In this document: in pieces, positions 13,871-26,524 of the stretch
How positions within the stretch are numbered: the stretch's first letter is position 1
Layout of the letters: the number at the start of each line of letters is the position of its first letter
Assembly: GCA_023213395.1 (NCBI GenBank)
Contig: CM041465.1
Coordinates: 28,093,741 to 28,157,740 of the forward strand
DNA: 64,000 nt
Source: Cycas panzhihuaensis
Taxonomy: Eukaryota > Cycadophyta
Direction of reading: 5' to 3'
Program-made: the position numbers and the translations under genes
The notes under the pieces: model-generated
What the model was told of the DNA's origin: nothing
Seen by the model: only the letters and a program-made list of their open reading frames with translations
The model's database searches: none

Positions 13871-16800
13871 TACATCAACTCTGGAGCATCACATCACATG
13901 ACCAATTGAGAAGAGTGGTTCAAAGATTTACAGCCTTACACTGCAAACAAATCTATGGAGCTTGGAGACAAATACTCCCTCAAAATCAAGGGAGTAGGAA
14001 CAATAGCTGTAAAAATTGAAGACAAGGTAGAAAAAATAGGTGATGTCCTCTTAGTACCAGATCTAAAAATGAATCTCCTCTGTATCGCCCAATTAAAAAA
14101 GAAGCGAATGAGTACACTCTTTGATGAAAAGGGCTTTTTCTATATACATGATATGAAAAATAATGGGAAGCTAGTTGCAAAAGGAGTAGAATGTAATGAT
14201 CTGTACAGACTAATGTCTCATCCCATCTTACCTGATGTAAAAGCATGTACTACTATAAACAATAATGATAAAATATGGCATTTCAAGTATGGACATCTTC
14301 CCATGGAGAAGCTAAAAAATATGGAAAAGAAAAATCTGGTAGTTGGACTACCTTCCATCGCATCAAATAATTTTGTTTGCAAAGATTATCAGTTTGGTAA
14401 GCAGCATAGACTTCCTTTTCAAGAAAGTACATGGAGAGCCAACGAAAAATTAGAATTAGTTTACACTAATCTTTGTGGACCCATCACACCACATTTAATT
14501 AATAAGAAAAGATATTTTATCACCTTCATAGATGATCTTACTAGAAAAATTTGGATCTATTTTCTGCATACAAAATCTAAAGCCCTAGATGCATTTAAAG
14601 AATTCAAAGTAGAAGCTGAGTTAGAAAGTAATGCCAAAATTAAGTGTTTAAGATCAGATGGAGGAGGTGAATACATTTCCAAAGAATTTTTAGAATTTTG
14701 TAAGAATAGAGGAATACGAAGATATTTTACAACTCCATACACACCTCAATCTAATGGAGTTGTAGAGCGAAAAAATTGAGTCATTATGGAAATGGCACGA
14801 AGCATGATACACACTAAGAACATCTCTAAAACTTATTGGGCCGAAGCTATCAGCACAGCCTGTTACTTGTTAAATAGGAGTCTAACCAAAGCGTTAATTG
14901 AATCCATGCCAAAAGAAGCCTGGGCAGGAAGAAAACCAAATATAAGTCATTTAAAAGTTTTTGGTAGCTAAGCATTTGTTCATATTCCAGTAAACAAAAG
15001 AGCAAAGTTGGACTAAAAAAATATTAAATGCATCATGGTGGGATACAGCAAAAATTCAAAAGCATATAAGTGCATTGATCCTATAACCAATAAAGTCTAT
15101 GTAAGTCAAGATGTCATCTTCAATGAAGAAGATAGAGAAGAATATCATACTCAGATACTCAAAATAATACCTCAAATCCCCCCTTGTAGTCATCTAGAAG
15201 AAGAAGAATCCAGTGTCATCACTGAAGAAACTTCAGAGAATGTCATGCATGACTCAAGCACAGAGTCAACATCAGAAACTATTTCAGAGGTTGAAGGAGA
15301 GAATCAAAAGAAATTACCAAAATGGTATCTCAAGACCTTAGAAGGAAATAAAGGAGAAATTCTCTCCTATAGAACAAGGAGCCAAAAACCAAAAGCTCTA
15401 ATCAGCAGTGTTGAACCTCAACACTTCACAGAAGCAAAAGAGCATATTGAATGGAGAAACGCTATGGATTCTGAAATGGATTCAATAATCAAAAATCAGG
15501 CTTGGGAGCTAGTTGAGCTTCCCTCTGATAAATCAATTATAGGCTGCAAATGGATCTATAAGATCAAAAGAGGTCTAGATAGGAAAATAGAGAAACAAAA
15601 AGCCAGGTTAGTTGCAAAAGGATATACACAGCTAACAGGCATAGATTACAAAGAAACATTTTCTCTAGTGGCCAAAATGAATACTGTGAGAACAATCATA
15701 GCTATAGCAGCTTGCAAAAATTAGAAAATCTACCAATTAGATGTCAAAAGCACCTTCTTAAATGGAGATATTAAAGAAGAAGTCTACATATCTCAACCAG
15801 AAGGGTACGTCATGGCAGGTTAAGAACATTTAGTCTATAGACTAAAAAAGGCTCTATATGGATTGAAACAGGCCCCCCGTGCATGGTACACAAAATTAGA
15901 CAATTATCTCTACAAAAATGGTTTTCAAAAATGTAGTTCAGATTCAAGTCTATACAAGAAAAACAAGAATGGAGCAATAACCATTATAACAGTCTATATT
16001 AATGACATGCTCATAACTGGAGATGATGAAACCTCCATAGCAAGTGTGAAGAAACAACTGGGAAACAAGTTTGAAATGATAGAGCTTAGGATCTTAAGCT
16101 TCTACTTAGGAATTCAAATTCAACAACAGGATAACTTGATCACTATGTGCCAAAGTAAATACATCAAAGATCTTCTGACCAAATTTAAAATGGAAGACTG
16201 TAACCCCTGTGCCACTCCAATGGAAGTAAACTGTAATTTAACTTCAAGTTAAGAAGATCACTCCTACGATGTAACACTATACAGACAACTTGTTGGGAGT
16301 CTTATCTACCTCATAGCAACTAGACCAGATATATCATATGCTATGAGTTTAATATCTAGATACATGCATGAACCAAAGATAAGACATTGGAATGCTGCCA
16401 AGAGAATACTAAGGTATCTTAGGGGAACAATAGAATTGAAACTGAACTTTCCAAGGAGTTCTCCACCTCAATTAATAGGCTTTTATGACTCAGACTGGGC
16501 AGGTGACAAAGATCAAAGAAAATCCACTAGTGGCTATTGTTTCTTCTTAGGCAGTTCACCAATATCTTGGAGCTCTAAGAAGCAAGCCACAGTTGCTTTA
16601 TCATCAACAGAAGCAGAATACAAATCAGCAGTAAGTGCAACTACCGAAGCTGTCTGGCTTCGACAATTATTGGAAGACATAAATGTTCGACAAGAGACAG
16701 CAACTTCTATCTTCTGCGACAATCAAAGTGCAATCAAACTGACCAAGAATCCAGTTTTTCATGCCAGAACAAAACACATTGAAGTCCATCATCACTTTAT

Positions 16801-16935
16801 AAGGGAGAAAGTATAAAACAAAGAAATAGACCTTGTCTATTATTCAATTTATGATCAGATTGCAGATATTTTAACCAAACCATTAGGAAAAGAAATGTTT
16901 CAGATATTAAGAGACAAAATAGGACTAAAAGGATA
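13871..16935 (+). pseudogene. Copia-I pol: protease, integrase, RT, RNase H
   Basis: Domains in order: protease (active site NSGASHHMT at 13877 onward, normally DSGA); HHCC pre-integrase region (14273-14410); integrase core with YTNLCG (first Asp changed to Asn at 14468-14470), LRSDGGGEY and GVVERKN; RT from about 15400 with YIND (normally YVDD) at about 15996-16007; RNase H at 16480-16800 with DSDWAGD, STEAEY and CDNQS intact. Stops are at about 13907, 14777, 14969, 15014, 15722, 15821, 16250 and 16814, most where Trp or Gln is expected. The reading frame is otherwise continuous, without obvious frameshifts, to the TAA at 16933-16935. Confidence 0.93.
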
Positions 16936-16938
16936 AAA

Positions 16939-16951
16939 CATTAAGAGAGGG
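16939..16951 (+). promoter_or_regulatory. Copia-I polypurine tract
   Basis: CATTAAGAGAGGG immediately before the 3' LTR; the purine run primes plus-strand synthesis. Confidence 0.85.
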
Positions 16952-17169
16952 TGTTAGAGTATAATGTTTTATCTTAGGACATAAGGGTGTTAAGACATAA
17001 ATGTGTTAGGACATAAGTCCACCTTAATGAAAGGTAATTAAGTGTTGGACATGTGTCATAATTAGGTTTGATAGTTATTAGGTAGTTAAAACTTCTCATT
17101 ATATATATATGTACACATTGAGCATTAATGATCAAGATTCTTTCATTCCTATGAAGGTTGTTCCCAACA
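16952..17169 (+). repeat. Copia-I 3' LTR
   Basis: 218 bp, TGTTAGAG to CCCAACA, followed by GATTC. Confidence 0.96.
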
Positions 17170-17174
17170 GATTC
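17170..17174. repeat. Target-site duplication of Copia-I, right copy (GATTC)
   Basis: Exact copy of 11960-11964. Confidence 0.95.
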
Positions 17175-17637
17175 CACATGGGCAGGTAACATTGATGATA
17201 AAAAGTCTACTCCTGGATATACATTCAGTTCAAGTTTAATAACTATTGCATGGAGTACTAAAAAGTAGAATACCATGTCTTTATCTATAACAAAAATAGA
17301 GTATGAGGCAATAATATTAGGTGTATGCAAAATAATTTGACCACATTAATTACTTTATGATCTCTAGTTGGAATATAATGGTCCTGCTAAGATATGGTGT
17401 GACAATCAAAGCACTATTCAAATGACACATAATCTAGTTTTTCATAGAAGAACTAAATATATTGATATGCAATATCATTTCATTTGAGAACTTGTCCAAG
17501 TAGGTGAAATAGAGTTGGTATATTATAGTATAGAAGATTAGATAGTAGACATCTTTACAAAGGCACTTGGGAATGTTAAGTTCTATAAATTTAGAGATAA
17601 ACTTAGAGTTATACATAATGAACATTATGGAGGAGAA
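17175..17637 (+). pseudogene. Copia-A RNase H, 3' part
   Basis: Resumes the host gene with WAGNIDDKKSTPGYTF, then the later RNase H motifs CDNQSTIQM and HRRTKYIDMQYHFI, and ends with the copia tail motif DIFTKALGNVKFY. Two internal TAG codons sit in the last third. A purine run (GGAGGAGAA, 17629-17637) precedes the 3' LTR. Confidence 0.88.
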
Positions 17638-17860
17638 TGTTAGTAATAATATTCATTATTTTATATTAAAGTTATACAAGTGGCATTGGGAATATGTGGG
17701 GTCACCTATAGATGACTACTACTAACTTTGGAATAAGGTACATATATTTTATTTATTATTTTATTATTTTAATTTCAAAAAAGGTGTTGATTGAGGCAAG
17801 CTCTCGCCCACCTCTCGACCTATAAATATTTGGTGAAATAGTCACCAGTGTTTTTTAACA
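17638..17860 (+). repeat. Copia-A 3' LTR (right end tentative)
   Basis: Begins TGTTAGTAAT right after the polypurine tract. A TATA-like sequence (TATAAATATT, 17821-17830) lies inside, as expected for LTR promoters. The right end at TTTTTTAACA (17851-17860) is proposed from the CA terminus only; no second LTR copy is available to confirm it. Confidence 0.6.
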
Positions 17861-19696
17861 CCACCCTTGATTTGGAATTATGTTAAATTATTTTGGTAAT
17901 ATGGTATGATATGTGTTTTTCTTTATCCCCAGTTACTTCAACCTCATCATCTTATTTTTATATCCATATACAACTAAAATGCTATAAAAAATTTTATGGA
18001 AAATAATGATAAAATAATGTTGCAACACTTCTACAATAATGTTATAACAAAAAATCTTGGGTTTTTTATATAGAGAATATTTCTAACTTGCAACATCTAT
18101 AACACCCTCATTTGAAGTTATATTCTAGTCATAAACCTATTGTTTTAAAGCCATCGCTAGGCTGTATATGACCACAAATTTAAAATTTATTTATGAGGAA
18201 AAAATGATGATTATATATAGTGATTTTATTAGATTAGCTATAAAAAGAGAAAGCATGAAGTTTCACGAGGAATCTTATAACATACCTTTTTCTTTAGTTA
18301 TTTTCAAACTTTGTAGAGTAATATCAAGAGAGATCATAAAGAATAAAGTTCTAAAGTTGAAGCGATAAGGAGAAAAGTCTTAAAGGAAAGGAGGATTTAT
18401 AAAGACACAAGCAATGGGTTGCTTACAAAGTTTGTAAAGTTACCAAAAGAGTATAACTTATAAAAAAAATAAAGGCTTATGCTAAAAGAGGTGAGACCCT
18501 TAACATATAATAAGGAAATCACCCACAAACCTTTGATCTAATAAATCTTTAGTTTGTAATTTTGAAAAGTTATATTACAAGGTTTGATAGTTGATAATAA
18601 AATTCAAATTTCACCTAGTTAGAATGCACAAATAAATGATATTATAGGGTTTATATGATGGTAAGAATTTAAATCCTCCTCCTTTGTAATTTAATTCCTA
18701 TATTATGCATTATAATATTTCTTAATAATTTTGCTATTGATCCATTATATATAGAAAAAGGTAATCTTAAGAGTCTTGTAGAACATGAATATTACTACTA
18801 AATATGTGTTTATCTTTCTCTTTCTCTTCTTATTTAGAAAGAAGTACCAAATACTAAAGATGACATATAGCTTAGCATCATAGGTTTGTAATAACCAAAT
18901 AAATGATGGAAGAACTTTAGGGAAAATATATTAAAGACAAAGTTTAGTTAGCTTCTTCCCTTTAGGAAAATTTTCATCAATTAAATAATTTAAAAAAGAT
19001 AGTTTCCTCTCTTATACTCTCACTAGATAACTTTAATCTACCATTTAATAGTATTATTAAAAATGAATTGAAGTGGTTTAAAGACATTATCATGGAATCT
19101 TCTTCAAGAACACCATTAATTAAGAATATTGATTTCAAGCATGAAGAAATTTTACATGTTACACTTATTAATATTAAAGAAATTATAAGTGAGATAATTA
19201 TGCTTAATGTATAATTGGATTCATTGCCCTATAACTTAGCTAATATTTAAAGATATTATGAATTTTTATACATCTATAATAGGGATGAATATTTAAACCA
19301 AGAAGAGTTCACAAAGTAGACCCAAGAAGATAAAGATAATAAAGTATAAGTAAATATCTTAGATATTAAACCAACTTCCTATTAATTAGTTAAGAATCTA
19401 TCTAATTAAAATGAGAAATAATTAGGGTTGAGAGACTTTATCATTAGTGATAAGGCATGGTTAGGATGTTTTAGGACAAGACCATCATGACTTCAAATGT
19501 GAATTCTATGAATTATCCCTTTATAAATTAAAGACTTCTTAAGGTAAGTGAGTTAGATTTAACAACTAGTAGTGTAGATAGAAAGAAATAACTACAACTA
19601 TTTTGCTAACCTTTTACAAGTGTTGTCCTTAAATAAGTAAAGATAGGCTATACAAGGAGAGAAAGAAACAAGTAGATTATGGTTTTTATTTATTTT
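17861..19696. other. No recognisable gene
   Basis: AT-rich sequence between Copia-A and Copia-B. Short open frames such as 18168-18368 show no domain that I recognise. It may be the remnant of an older element. Confidence 0.5.
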
Positions 19697-19701
19697 AGAA
19701 T
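19697..19701. repeat. Target-site duplication of Copia-B, left copy (AGAAT)
   Basis: Exact match of 26520-26524. Confidence 0.88.
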
Positions 19702-20096
19702 TAAAAAATTCAAGCAGGATTTAATAGAAACTCATGTGTATGTAGTAAATCAAATAACAAAGCAAAAATAAACAACAGATCAATGTAAACTTATTGTTTA
19801 GAACTGAGATGATCAAATTGGTTGACATCGTTAATCTATATTTTGGTAGAGCTTTACTATATCTAACAATCTAGTGGGTAAATGAGAGTATTCAAGTATA
19901 ATTTATAGACCACAATATACCTTGAAGGTAAATCTCATTAGTCAACATAATGGGCAAATATTATTAGCCTATTATTTAGTAAGTGGGAGAACCCTACAAC
20001 ATTATATATTGTATTTTAATTTATAATGTGGTACACTAATGGTATAAAGATACATAAACATACATTTACGAATCAGGTAGCATTGATGTTTTAACA
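19702..20096 (-). repeat. Copia-B 3' LTR
   Basis: Aligned along its whole length with 26137-26519. The minus-strand purine run next to it (TTAAGAGAGGG, 20097-20107) is the polypurine tract. Confidence 0.9.
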
Positions 20097-23000
20097 CCCT
20101 CTCTTAATGACTACTTGTTTATCTTGATGTTGAAATCATGCCAAAACCTTTTAAACTTGGTATTCCAAGTGCTTTGTTAAAGACATTTGCCACTTGGTCC
20201 TTAGTTAGTCATACATAAGGTCAACTTCTCTATTTTATACATAATTATAGATGAAGTGATAATGGACCTCCATATGTTTGGTTATCACATGAAAGATAAG
20301 ATTCTTTCTCATCTTTAAAATACTATGATTATTACAAAATATAGCAATGAATTACATCTAATAAAGTCTAAGTTTCATAAGAATCTTGCTTACCTAGATC
20401 ACCTCAATGGTTATAGAAATATTTGCTTTGTATTTAGCTTCTATGGAGGAGAGAGTAACATTTGGTTGTTTCTTGTAACTCCAAGAGACTATAGTTGAGT
20501 TCATGTCAAAGTAGTACATTGATATGGAATGGCATGATTCTTGGAAACCATTCCAATTAACATCCATATATCCTTTTAGGATAAGAATGTCAGCTTAGTT
20601 GTAATCTTGATGAAGTTAAAGTAAGTTGCAGATGTATTTGAGAATTCTAGTGGTGGGTTTCTAATGAGATGCCTTGGGCTGTAACATGTATCTAGAATAG
20701 ATCCCAACTGCATAAAAGACATCCAGTTTAGTATTAGTGAGATAAATCATTCCATTAGTATAGGTGATGGTTTGTAGTCATCCATTTTGAACTACTATAA
20801 AAGTTCATTAGCATATTTAGATTAGGATAGGAATATGTGACTAGGTTCCTACCGCACCTTCCTACTAAGAAAATAATATAATAACCCAAGGTTAATCATC
20901 TTAAACTTGCCTTTGAGTTCTATTTAGAGACAAGTTATACCATCATCATCATTTCTAGTCATTACCAAGTCATCCACATAAAGAACTATGATTGTAATAA
21001 AGTTGCCTCTAAGTTGAATATTTAGATTAGGATTAAAGGGTGAACAAGTGAATCCATGATGCTTGAAGAAGGTTCCAATCTTTACATACCAAGTACAAGG
21101 TGCCTATTTCAATCCATAGAGGTATTTTTAAAGCTTGAAAACTAGGTATTATTTTCTAAGAATAGCATAGATAGGAGGTTACCTCAATAAAACCTCTTCA
21201 GTTAGTTCTCCATTTAAGAAGGTACTTTTCACATCCATCTGGTAATAGGCTAGTTGAATTGGGCTACAAGTAACATAACCAGATAGAATATGGTCATGCT
21301 AGCAATGGGTATAAAGTTCACTTCATAGTCAATCCCCTCTTGTTATTTGAAACCCTTTGTAACTAGGAAAGCTTTGTAATGCTTAATGATGCCATCAACA
21401 TGAAACTTTATTTTATAATTTTATTTACAATCAATTAGATTCTTTCTAGGTGGTAATTCAGTTAGCTCCCATGTATCATTCTTGATGATTGAGGTCATTT
21501 ATTTGTCTATTATATCTTTCCACATTTGGTCTTTGATTGCCTCCTCAAATATGGAAGGCTCAGAAGTCTCAAGGACACATGCCATTAAGGTATAGTTTAT
21601 GGAGTGTCTCATTCTAGACTCTTTTTTGGGAGTAATGGTGGGAGGAGGTGCATCTTTTATTAGTTATTGGTACCACTTAGGAGGTTTTTAGATATTGATT
21701 ACCTTCACTTGAAGATCATATGTTGATATGGATGGTACCGCATAGGTAGCATTTAATTTGAGGTTAAAGCTATGGGAGTTGAAGATGGACTTTTTACATG
21801 TAGGATGTTGTTGGTGTAAATGGCTCAAGAATTGGTGCAAAAGGTACTCCTAGTATAAAAACATCATTATCTATAATAAATTAAATCTATGAAGGGCTTA
21901 AATTTGGTGTATCTTTAGTAAAAATGACATCTTGAGTGGTATATACTTGATTTCCAGTAGGTTTATATACTTTGCAAGCTTTGCATTTGGGCATATAACT
22001 AATGAAGATACACTTGAGGCTCTTGTCATCTAACCTTTTCTTATTTTCTTTGGGGATAAACTTGTAAGAAGTATAGTAAAATATCTTTAAGTATGAGATA
22101 GTAGATTTTTAACCTAACTAAGCCTCCTTCAGTATTATATATCTTATTACTATGGTGGCACTCTTATTTATGAGATATGTAGTAGTAGTAAGAGCTTCAA
22201 CCTAAAAATAAGTTATAAGGTTTACATCACTCAGCATAACTTTTACCTTATTCACCAAAGTTTGGTTCATTATTTGTGCAACCCTATTTTATTGAAGTGT
22301 GTATGGAGTAGAGAATTAGCATTTGATCCTAAATTCTTGGCAAAATTTTGTGAACTAATTTGAAGTGTATTCTTCTCCATTATCTTATCTAAGCACCTTG
22401 ATGGTCATGCCAATTTCATTTTTAACTTTAGCCTTGAAGACCTTGAATTTCTTAAAATCATCAAATCTGTGTTATAGAAAGTAGACCTAAACTTTCATTG
22501 AATAATCATTAATAAAGGTCATAAAGAACTAACTTCTATTAAGAGAAGAAACTGACATAGGTCTATAGATATCCAAGTGGACTAACCCTAAAGGTTCAAA
22601 GGTACACCCTGCCTTATTAGAAGGGAATGGATATTTTTATTACTTTCCCACTAAGTGGGCTTGACAAATGCAATTGGTTTGTTTTATCTTAGGCAACCCA
22701 TGTACCATTTGTAGCCTATATATGAGATTAAAGCTTTACAGATTTAGTTGACCTATGCATTGGTTCCATGATTGGTCCTTAGTACTTTTGATGGGGGCTA
22801 CTCATCTTGATGTGAATATTCACCATAAATCTCTTCCATGGGTGGGTCTTTAACTAAGGTTTATTTGCCTTTATCAAGGTGATTGGTTTGTATAGAAGTG
22901 CATGCATCTTATTATGGGGTAATGATGAGAGGAACTCTATTCAACTTGTATAACCTACTATTCTCATTTCCTGTAGCTATCAGTTATCCTGTGGAATGAT

Positions 23001-23310
23001 CTATGATGGTGTAAATACCTTAGCTTAATAGAACATCAAGGTTTTACTTGTCGATTTGGCTAACTAATAGTAAGTTTTGTTTCATACTAGGTACCAAGAG
23101 AATGTTAATAATATGGTTTCAAATATTGGAGTTCTATAATGTAATGGGGGCTCTTCTAATTTTGGTTACATCATATATAAGATTGTCTCTAAATATTATT
23201 ATTTGAGCCCTAATGAGATGTGTATCCTTAATCAAATCTTTAGTGTTAGTCATGTGACAAGTGGCACTAAAATTAATCAACCAAGAATTGTCATCATTTT
23301 GAGATGGCAA
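20097..23310 (-). pseudogene. Copia-B pol: protease, integrase, RT, RNase H
   Basis: Read leftward. The protease active site near 23240-23300 reads SWLINFSATCHMTN, where WLIDSGATCHMTN is expected. The integrase covers about 22060-22800, and its C-terminal part (KRLDDKSLKCIFISYMP) lies at about 21950-22060. The RT has a YVDDLVMT motif near 20945-20990. The RNase H lies at 20110-20900. Every few tens of codons there is a stop, mostly TAG or TAA, so this is a relic. Confidence 0.8.
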
Positions 23311-23499
23311 GGCTACATAGAAAAGATTCTTAGAGTTGCCTTATATGTCAATTATATTACCTCCTTGTTGGGGATTCCTAATGAACCTTTGGTTCCTTGG
23401 TTGGTTTCTTTTCTTATTAAATTACCCTTTATTTTGATTTCTACCTTAGTTGCTTGGTTCCTATTCTACTAAAAAGTTTAGCCCCTTTGTTGTTAACCA

Positions 23500-24320
23500 T
23501 GGTTTTGTAAGAGTTACAATTCTACTTGTCTTCTTTTACAATCTATTACAAAATGCCTATTCTTGCCACAATACAAGTAAGTGCCATTTTATCTTTGCTA
23601 CTAGTTCCTTGAAACTTATGGTTGTTATTTTTATTTAGTGAGGTTCAATGAACCAAGCTATTAAGTAATGGATTATTATTGAGGTGGCTATTAAGGTGGT
23701 CGATCCCTCTCTAAAATTTATTCTACAAATGAAAGAGTAAAGTTAGAAGTGGGTACCACTCCTTAGGAATTTAGGTTACCCTCCTCTCTAAGTAAAAGTC
23801 CTTTTAAGGTGTTTAAGTCCATTTTGGAAAAGGTATCATATAGGTAAGATACAAAGCTATTATATTTAATTAGAAGGATGTTGATACTACTTGATATTAA
23901 GTCATGATCAGAAGGAGGGGTGCTAAGGTTGATGAGTTAATTTCTAATAGTTTTAATTTTTGAAAGGTGTGAAGCTATGGTAATAGAAAATAGAATATTA
24001 AAGAGGTGAGCTTTAAAAATGATGGATGTAGAGTCATATTTTCTCTTATAAAGAGAGCATAATGTGCTATAAGATTCATGGGATGTTTAAATAATTTTAA
24101 TATTTTTATCAACTTGGTCTTTTACAATAAAGCATAAGAAGAAGAGGGTAATGTTATCTTTGGCTCTGAAGGCTATAGGGGTAAAAGGATCTAGTGCAAT
24201 CTCTTGGTTAGGGTTATTTAGGTCCATGGTGGGTGTTGATTAAGTAATATCCCCATTTACATAGGCCAAATAATCATTCATTATCAAAAGGTTTTTGACT
24301 TATTTCTTCCAAGACAAAAA
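23500..24320 (-). pseudogene. Copia-B gag
   Basis: The minus strand shows a Gag N-terminal motif near 24290 (FLSWKK, stop, VKNLLIMNDYLAY) and one zinc knuckle near 23535-23585 (YLYCGKNRHFVIDC, with the first Cys changed to Tyr). The frame between them is broken. Confidence 0.65.
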
Positions 24321-26123
24321 ATTATTAGTTTTATTAAGTTTAATAGTGTTTGACACTAGTATTTATGTTGTCATGTTTGAGTGTATTTGTGTCCTATCTA
24401 CCTAAGTGTATAATAAACTAGAATGCTAAGTCTTAAGGTCTCTAGGAAGCCCTCAGTTATTATGTTGTCTAGTGGTGTCTTCCTATAATTCATAGATCAA
24501 TGACCTTATATACTAGTACATGAGTTAGTTAGGTTATATATACCTTAGGACATAGACTCTTAAAAGGTTGATGGCCCCCATAATATTGTTTATCCACCTA
24601 CATTAGATTTATACTAAATAGCAGATCTAGTAAAGGACTTAAACTAAGGCACTTACCTCCTCTAGGTCTAGCCTTGTCTCTAAACTCCAAGGATAGTTTA
24701 CAACTCAACCTACCAGTTTATACACCTTATAGTTATTACCCTTCTCTAATGTCTACAAAGTTTAAGGAAAAATAAAGGCATGTGCAGAGTGGTAACTTTA
24801 TGGGTCTTAATCATTTCCCTCATAAGGTTAGAAAAAATTTATGTGTTTAATTTAGAGTTATCTTTATTGATCTTTCAAGTTTAACTTGATTTTAAATGTG
24901 GTCTTAATTAATTTAGGATTATTTTTAATAAAAAGAAATAATGAGACTAAAAAAGAAATTCAAATAAAGAAAGAAAGTTAGGGTTTAAGGTGCTCAAGGA
25001 AGGATTGAGCTTATAAGAAGAGATTAGCCTCCTTCACTCAATTAGGGCACCTACAACCATAATGCAAATATAGATGTTAGCTAAAAAATAGGTTGAACAA
25101 CTAATGAAGTGAATTTGAATAGCAAACAATAGAATAAACCTCTTTGCAATATGAAAAATAAGTCATCAATTAATGAAACAGACTTAAAAGGGTGTTAAGC
25201 TCCCTAAAATTTTAACCAAATTAAGCTAAAAAGAACTAAGTACTACATAGCTCTAAGATAGGAATTCAATGAATCAAACAATTCAAAAATCAAACATGTT
25301 ATTATAAAGATATTGCCAAAACTATAAATAGTATTCCTTATATCAAAAAATTGAACTAGAATAGGCTTTTAGCCCCTTTAGCTACTATGCCCCTAGTTGT
25401 AGAATGCCACCATATAACCACCTACCAAGATGATAAGGGGCTAATAGATGTAATCTAGTTTACTTTAATCAAAACTTTATAAAAAAACATATGTAAATCA
25501 AAAGTGAATCATAGCTCTTGCACATGATTTCAATGAACAAGGCAAATGCAAAGTTGAAAAAATTAACTAAAAATGATTTTAGATCATTTGATATTGACTC
25601 AAATCAGTTTATGGGTCTAAAAAAGGTAGGTAGGATATAATAGATTAGGGCCACATGAGATCATACAAGCTTAAATAGAGTACTAGAGAGTTGACATAGG
25701 GTGTTGGAAAGTAATTACAGTAGTGACATAAGAAACGCTCCAGAAACTTCACATAGTAATCATGATCCACATATAGAAATATAGTATTTGTATGTATGGT
25801 GGAGAGTAATAATAAAGATGGTGATCAACAAAGGATGAATGGCCCATCTCTATTTTTAACTAAACAACATTAGAACAAAGGTAGGAAATTAGATCTAGAC
25901 AGTAGGAAATCAGATTTAGATAGTAGAGGAGTTTATAGATGGTCAAGCAACATCTCAAGATAGAACTCAGTCATGAACAACTCTCGAGATAAGTCACATG
26001 ACATGAATGGAGAGAAAACAATCTCGTTATGAGCAAATGAGTCACTATTATTTGTAAATAGATTATCATTTTATGCAAATGGGCTAAGGAACTTACAATG
26101 AATTGATTGCATGCACATAATAT
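24321..26123 (-). other. Copia-B 5' leader
   Basis: About 1.8 kb without coding motifs, unusually long for a copia leader. It contains the block shared with Copia-A. Confidence 0.6.
24470..24960 (-). repeat. Leader block shared with Copia-A (inverted copy at 2440-2840)
   Basis: The reverse complement carries TAAGACCCATAAAGTTACCA and GGCTAGACCTAG in the same order as 2440-2840. Confidence 0.75.
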
Positions 26124-26136
26124 GACTCTAATACCA
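26124..26136 (-). promoter_or_regulatory. Copia-B primer-binding site, mutated
   Basis: The minus strand reads TGGTATTAGAGTC immediately after the 5' LTR, two transitions away from TGGTATCAGAGCC. Confidence 0.85.
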
Positions 26137-26519
26137 TGAAAAATTCAAGTAGGATCAAATAAAAACTCATGTGCATGTAGTAAATCAAATAATAAAGCAA
26201 AAATAGATACCATATCAATGTAAACTTGTTGCGCATAACTGAGATAATCAAATTAGTTAACACTATCCATTTATATTTTGGTAGATCTTTTCCATATCCA
26301 ATAATCCAATGTACAAGTGAGAGCATTTAGGTATAATTTATAGACCATGATATGCCTCAAAAATAAATCTTATTGGTTGACATAATAGGCCAATATTATT
26401 GGCCCATTATTTGGTAAGTGGACAAACCTTACAATATTATACATTACATTTCAATTTATAATGTGGTACACTAATGGTATAAGATATATAAACATAGATT
26501 TACAAATGATGTTTTAACA
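26137..26519 (-). repeat. Copia-B 5' LTR
   Basis: 383 bp, starts TG on the plus strand and ends TTTTAACA, then AGAAT. Confidence 0.9.
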
Positions 26520-26524
26520 AGAAT
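26520..26524. repeat. Target-site duplication of Copia-B, right copy (AGAAT)
   Basis: Exact match of 19697-19701. Confidence 0.88.

Larger units (their letters stand above)
11965..17169 (+). mobile_element. Copia-I, complete Ty1/copia element, least decayed copia in the window
   Basis: All hallmarks are present: 218-bp LTRs (11965-12182 and 16952-17169) starting TG and ending CA, an initiator-Met primer site, gag with two zinc knuckles, protease, integrase, RT, RNase H, a polypurine tract and a perfect GATTC target duplication. The LTRs differ at about 14 of 218 sites by eye, nearly all transitions. It is inserted in the RNase H of Copia-A. Eight or so in-frame stops and three substituted catalytic residues make it inactive. 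Confidence 0.97.
19702..26519 (-). mobile_element. Copia-B, full-length decayed Ty1/copia element
   Basis: LTRs at 19702-20096 (395 bp) and 26137-26519 (383 bp), a perfect AGAAT duplication, a decayed initiator-Met primer site and a minus-strand copia gene order. It has a long leader (about 1.8 kb) between primer site and gag. LTRs differ by many substitutions and small indels, so it is an old insertion. The leader block at 24470-24960 is shared with Copia-A. Confidence 0.92.
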
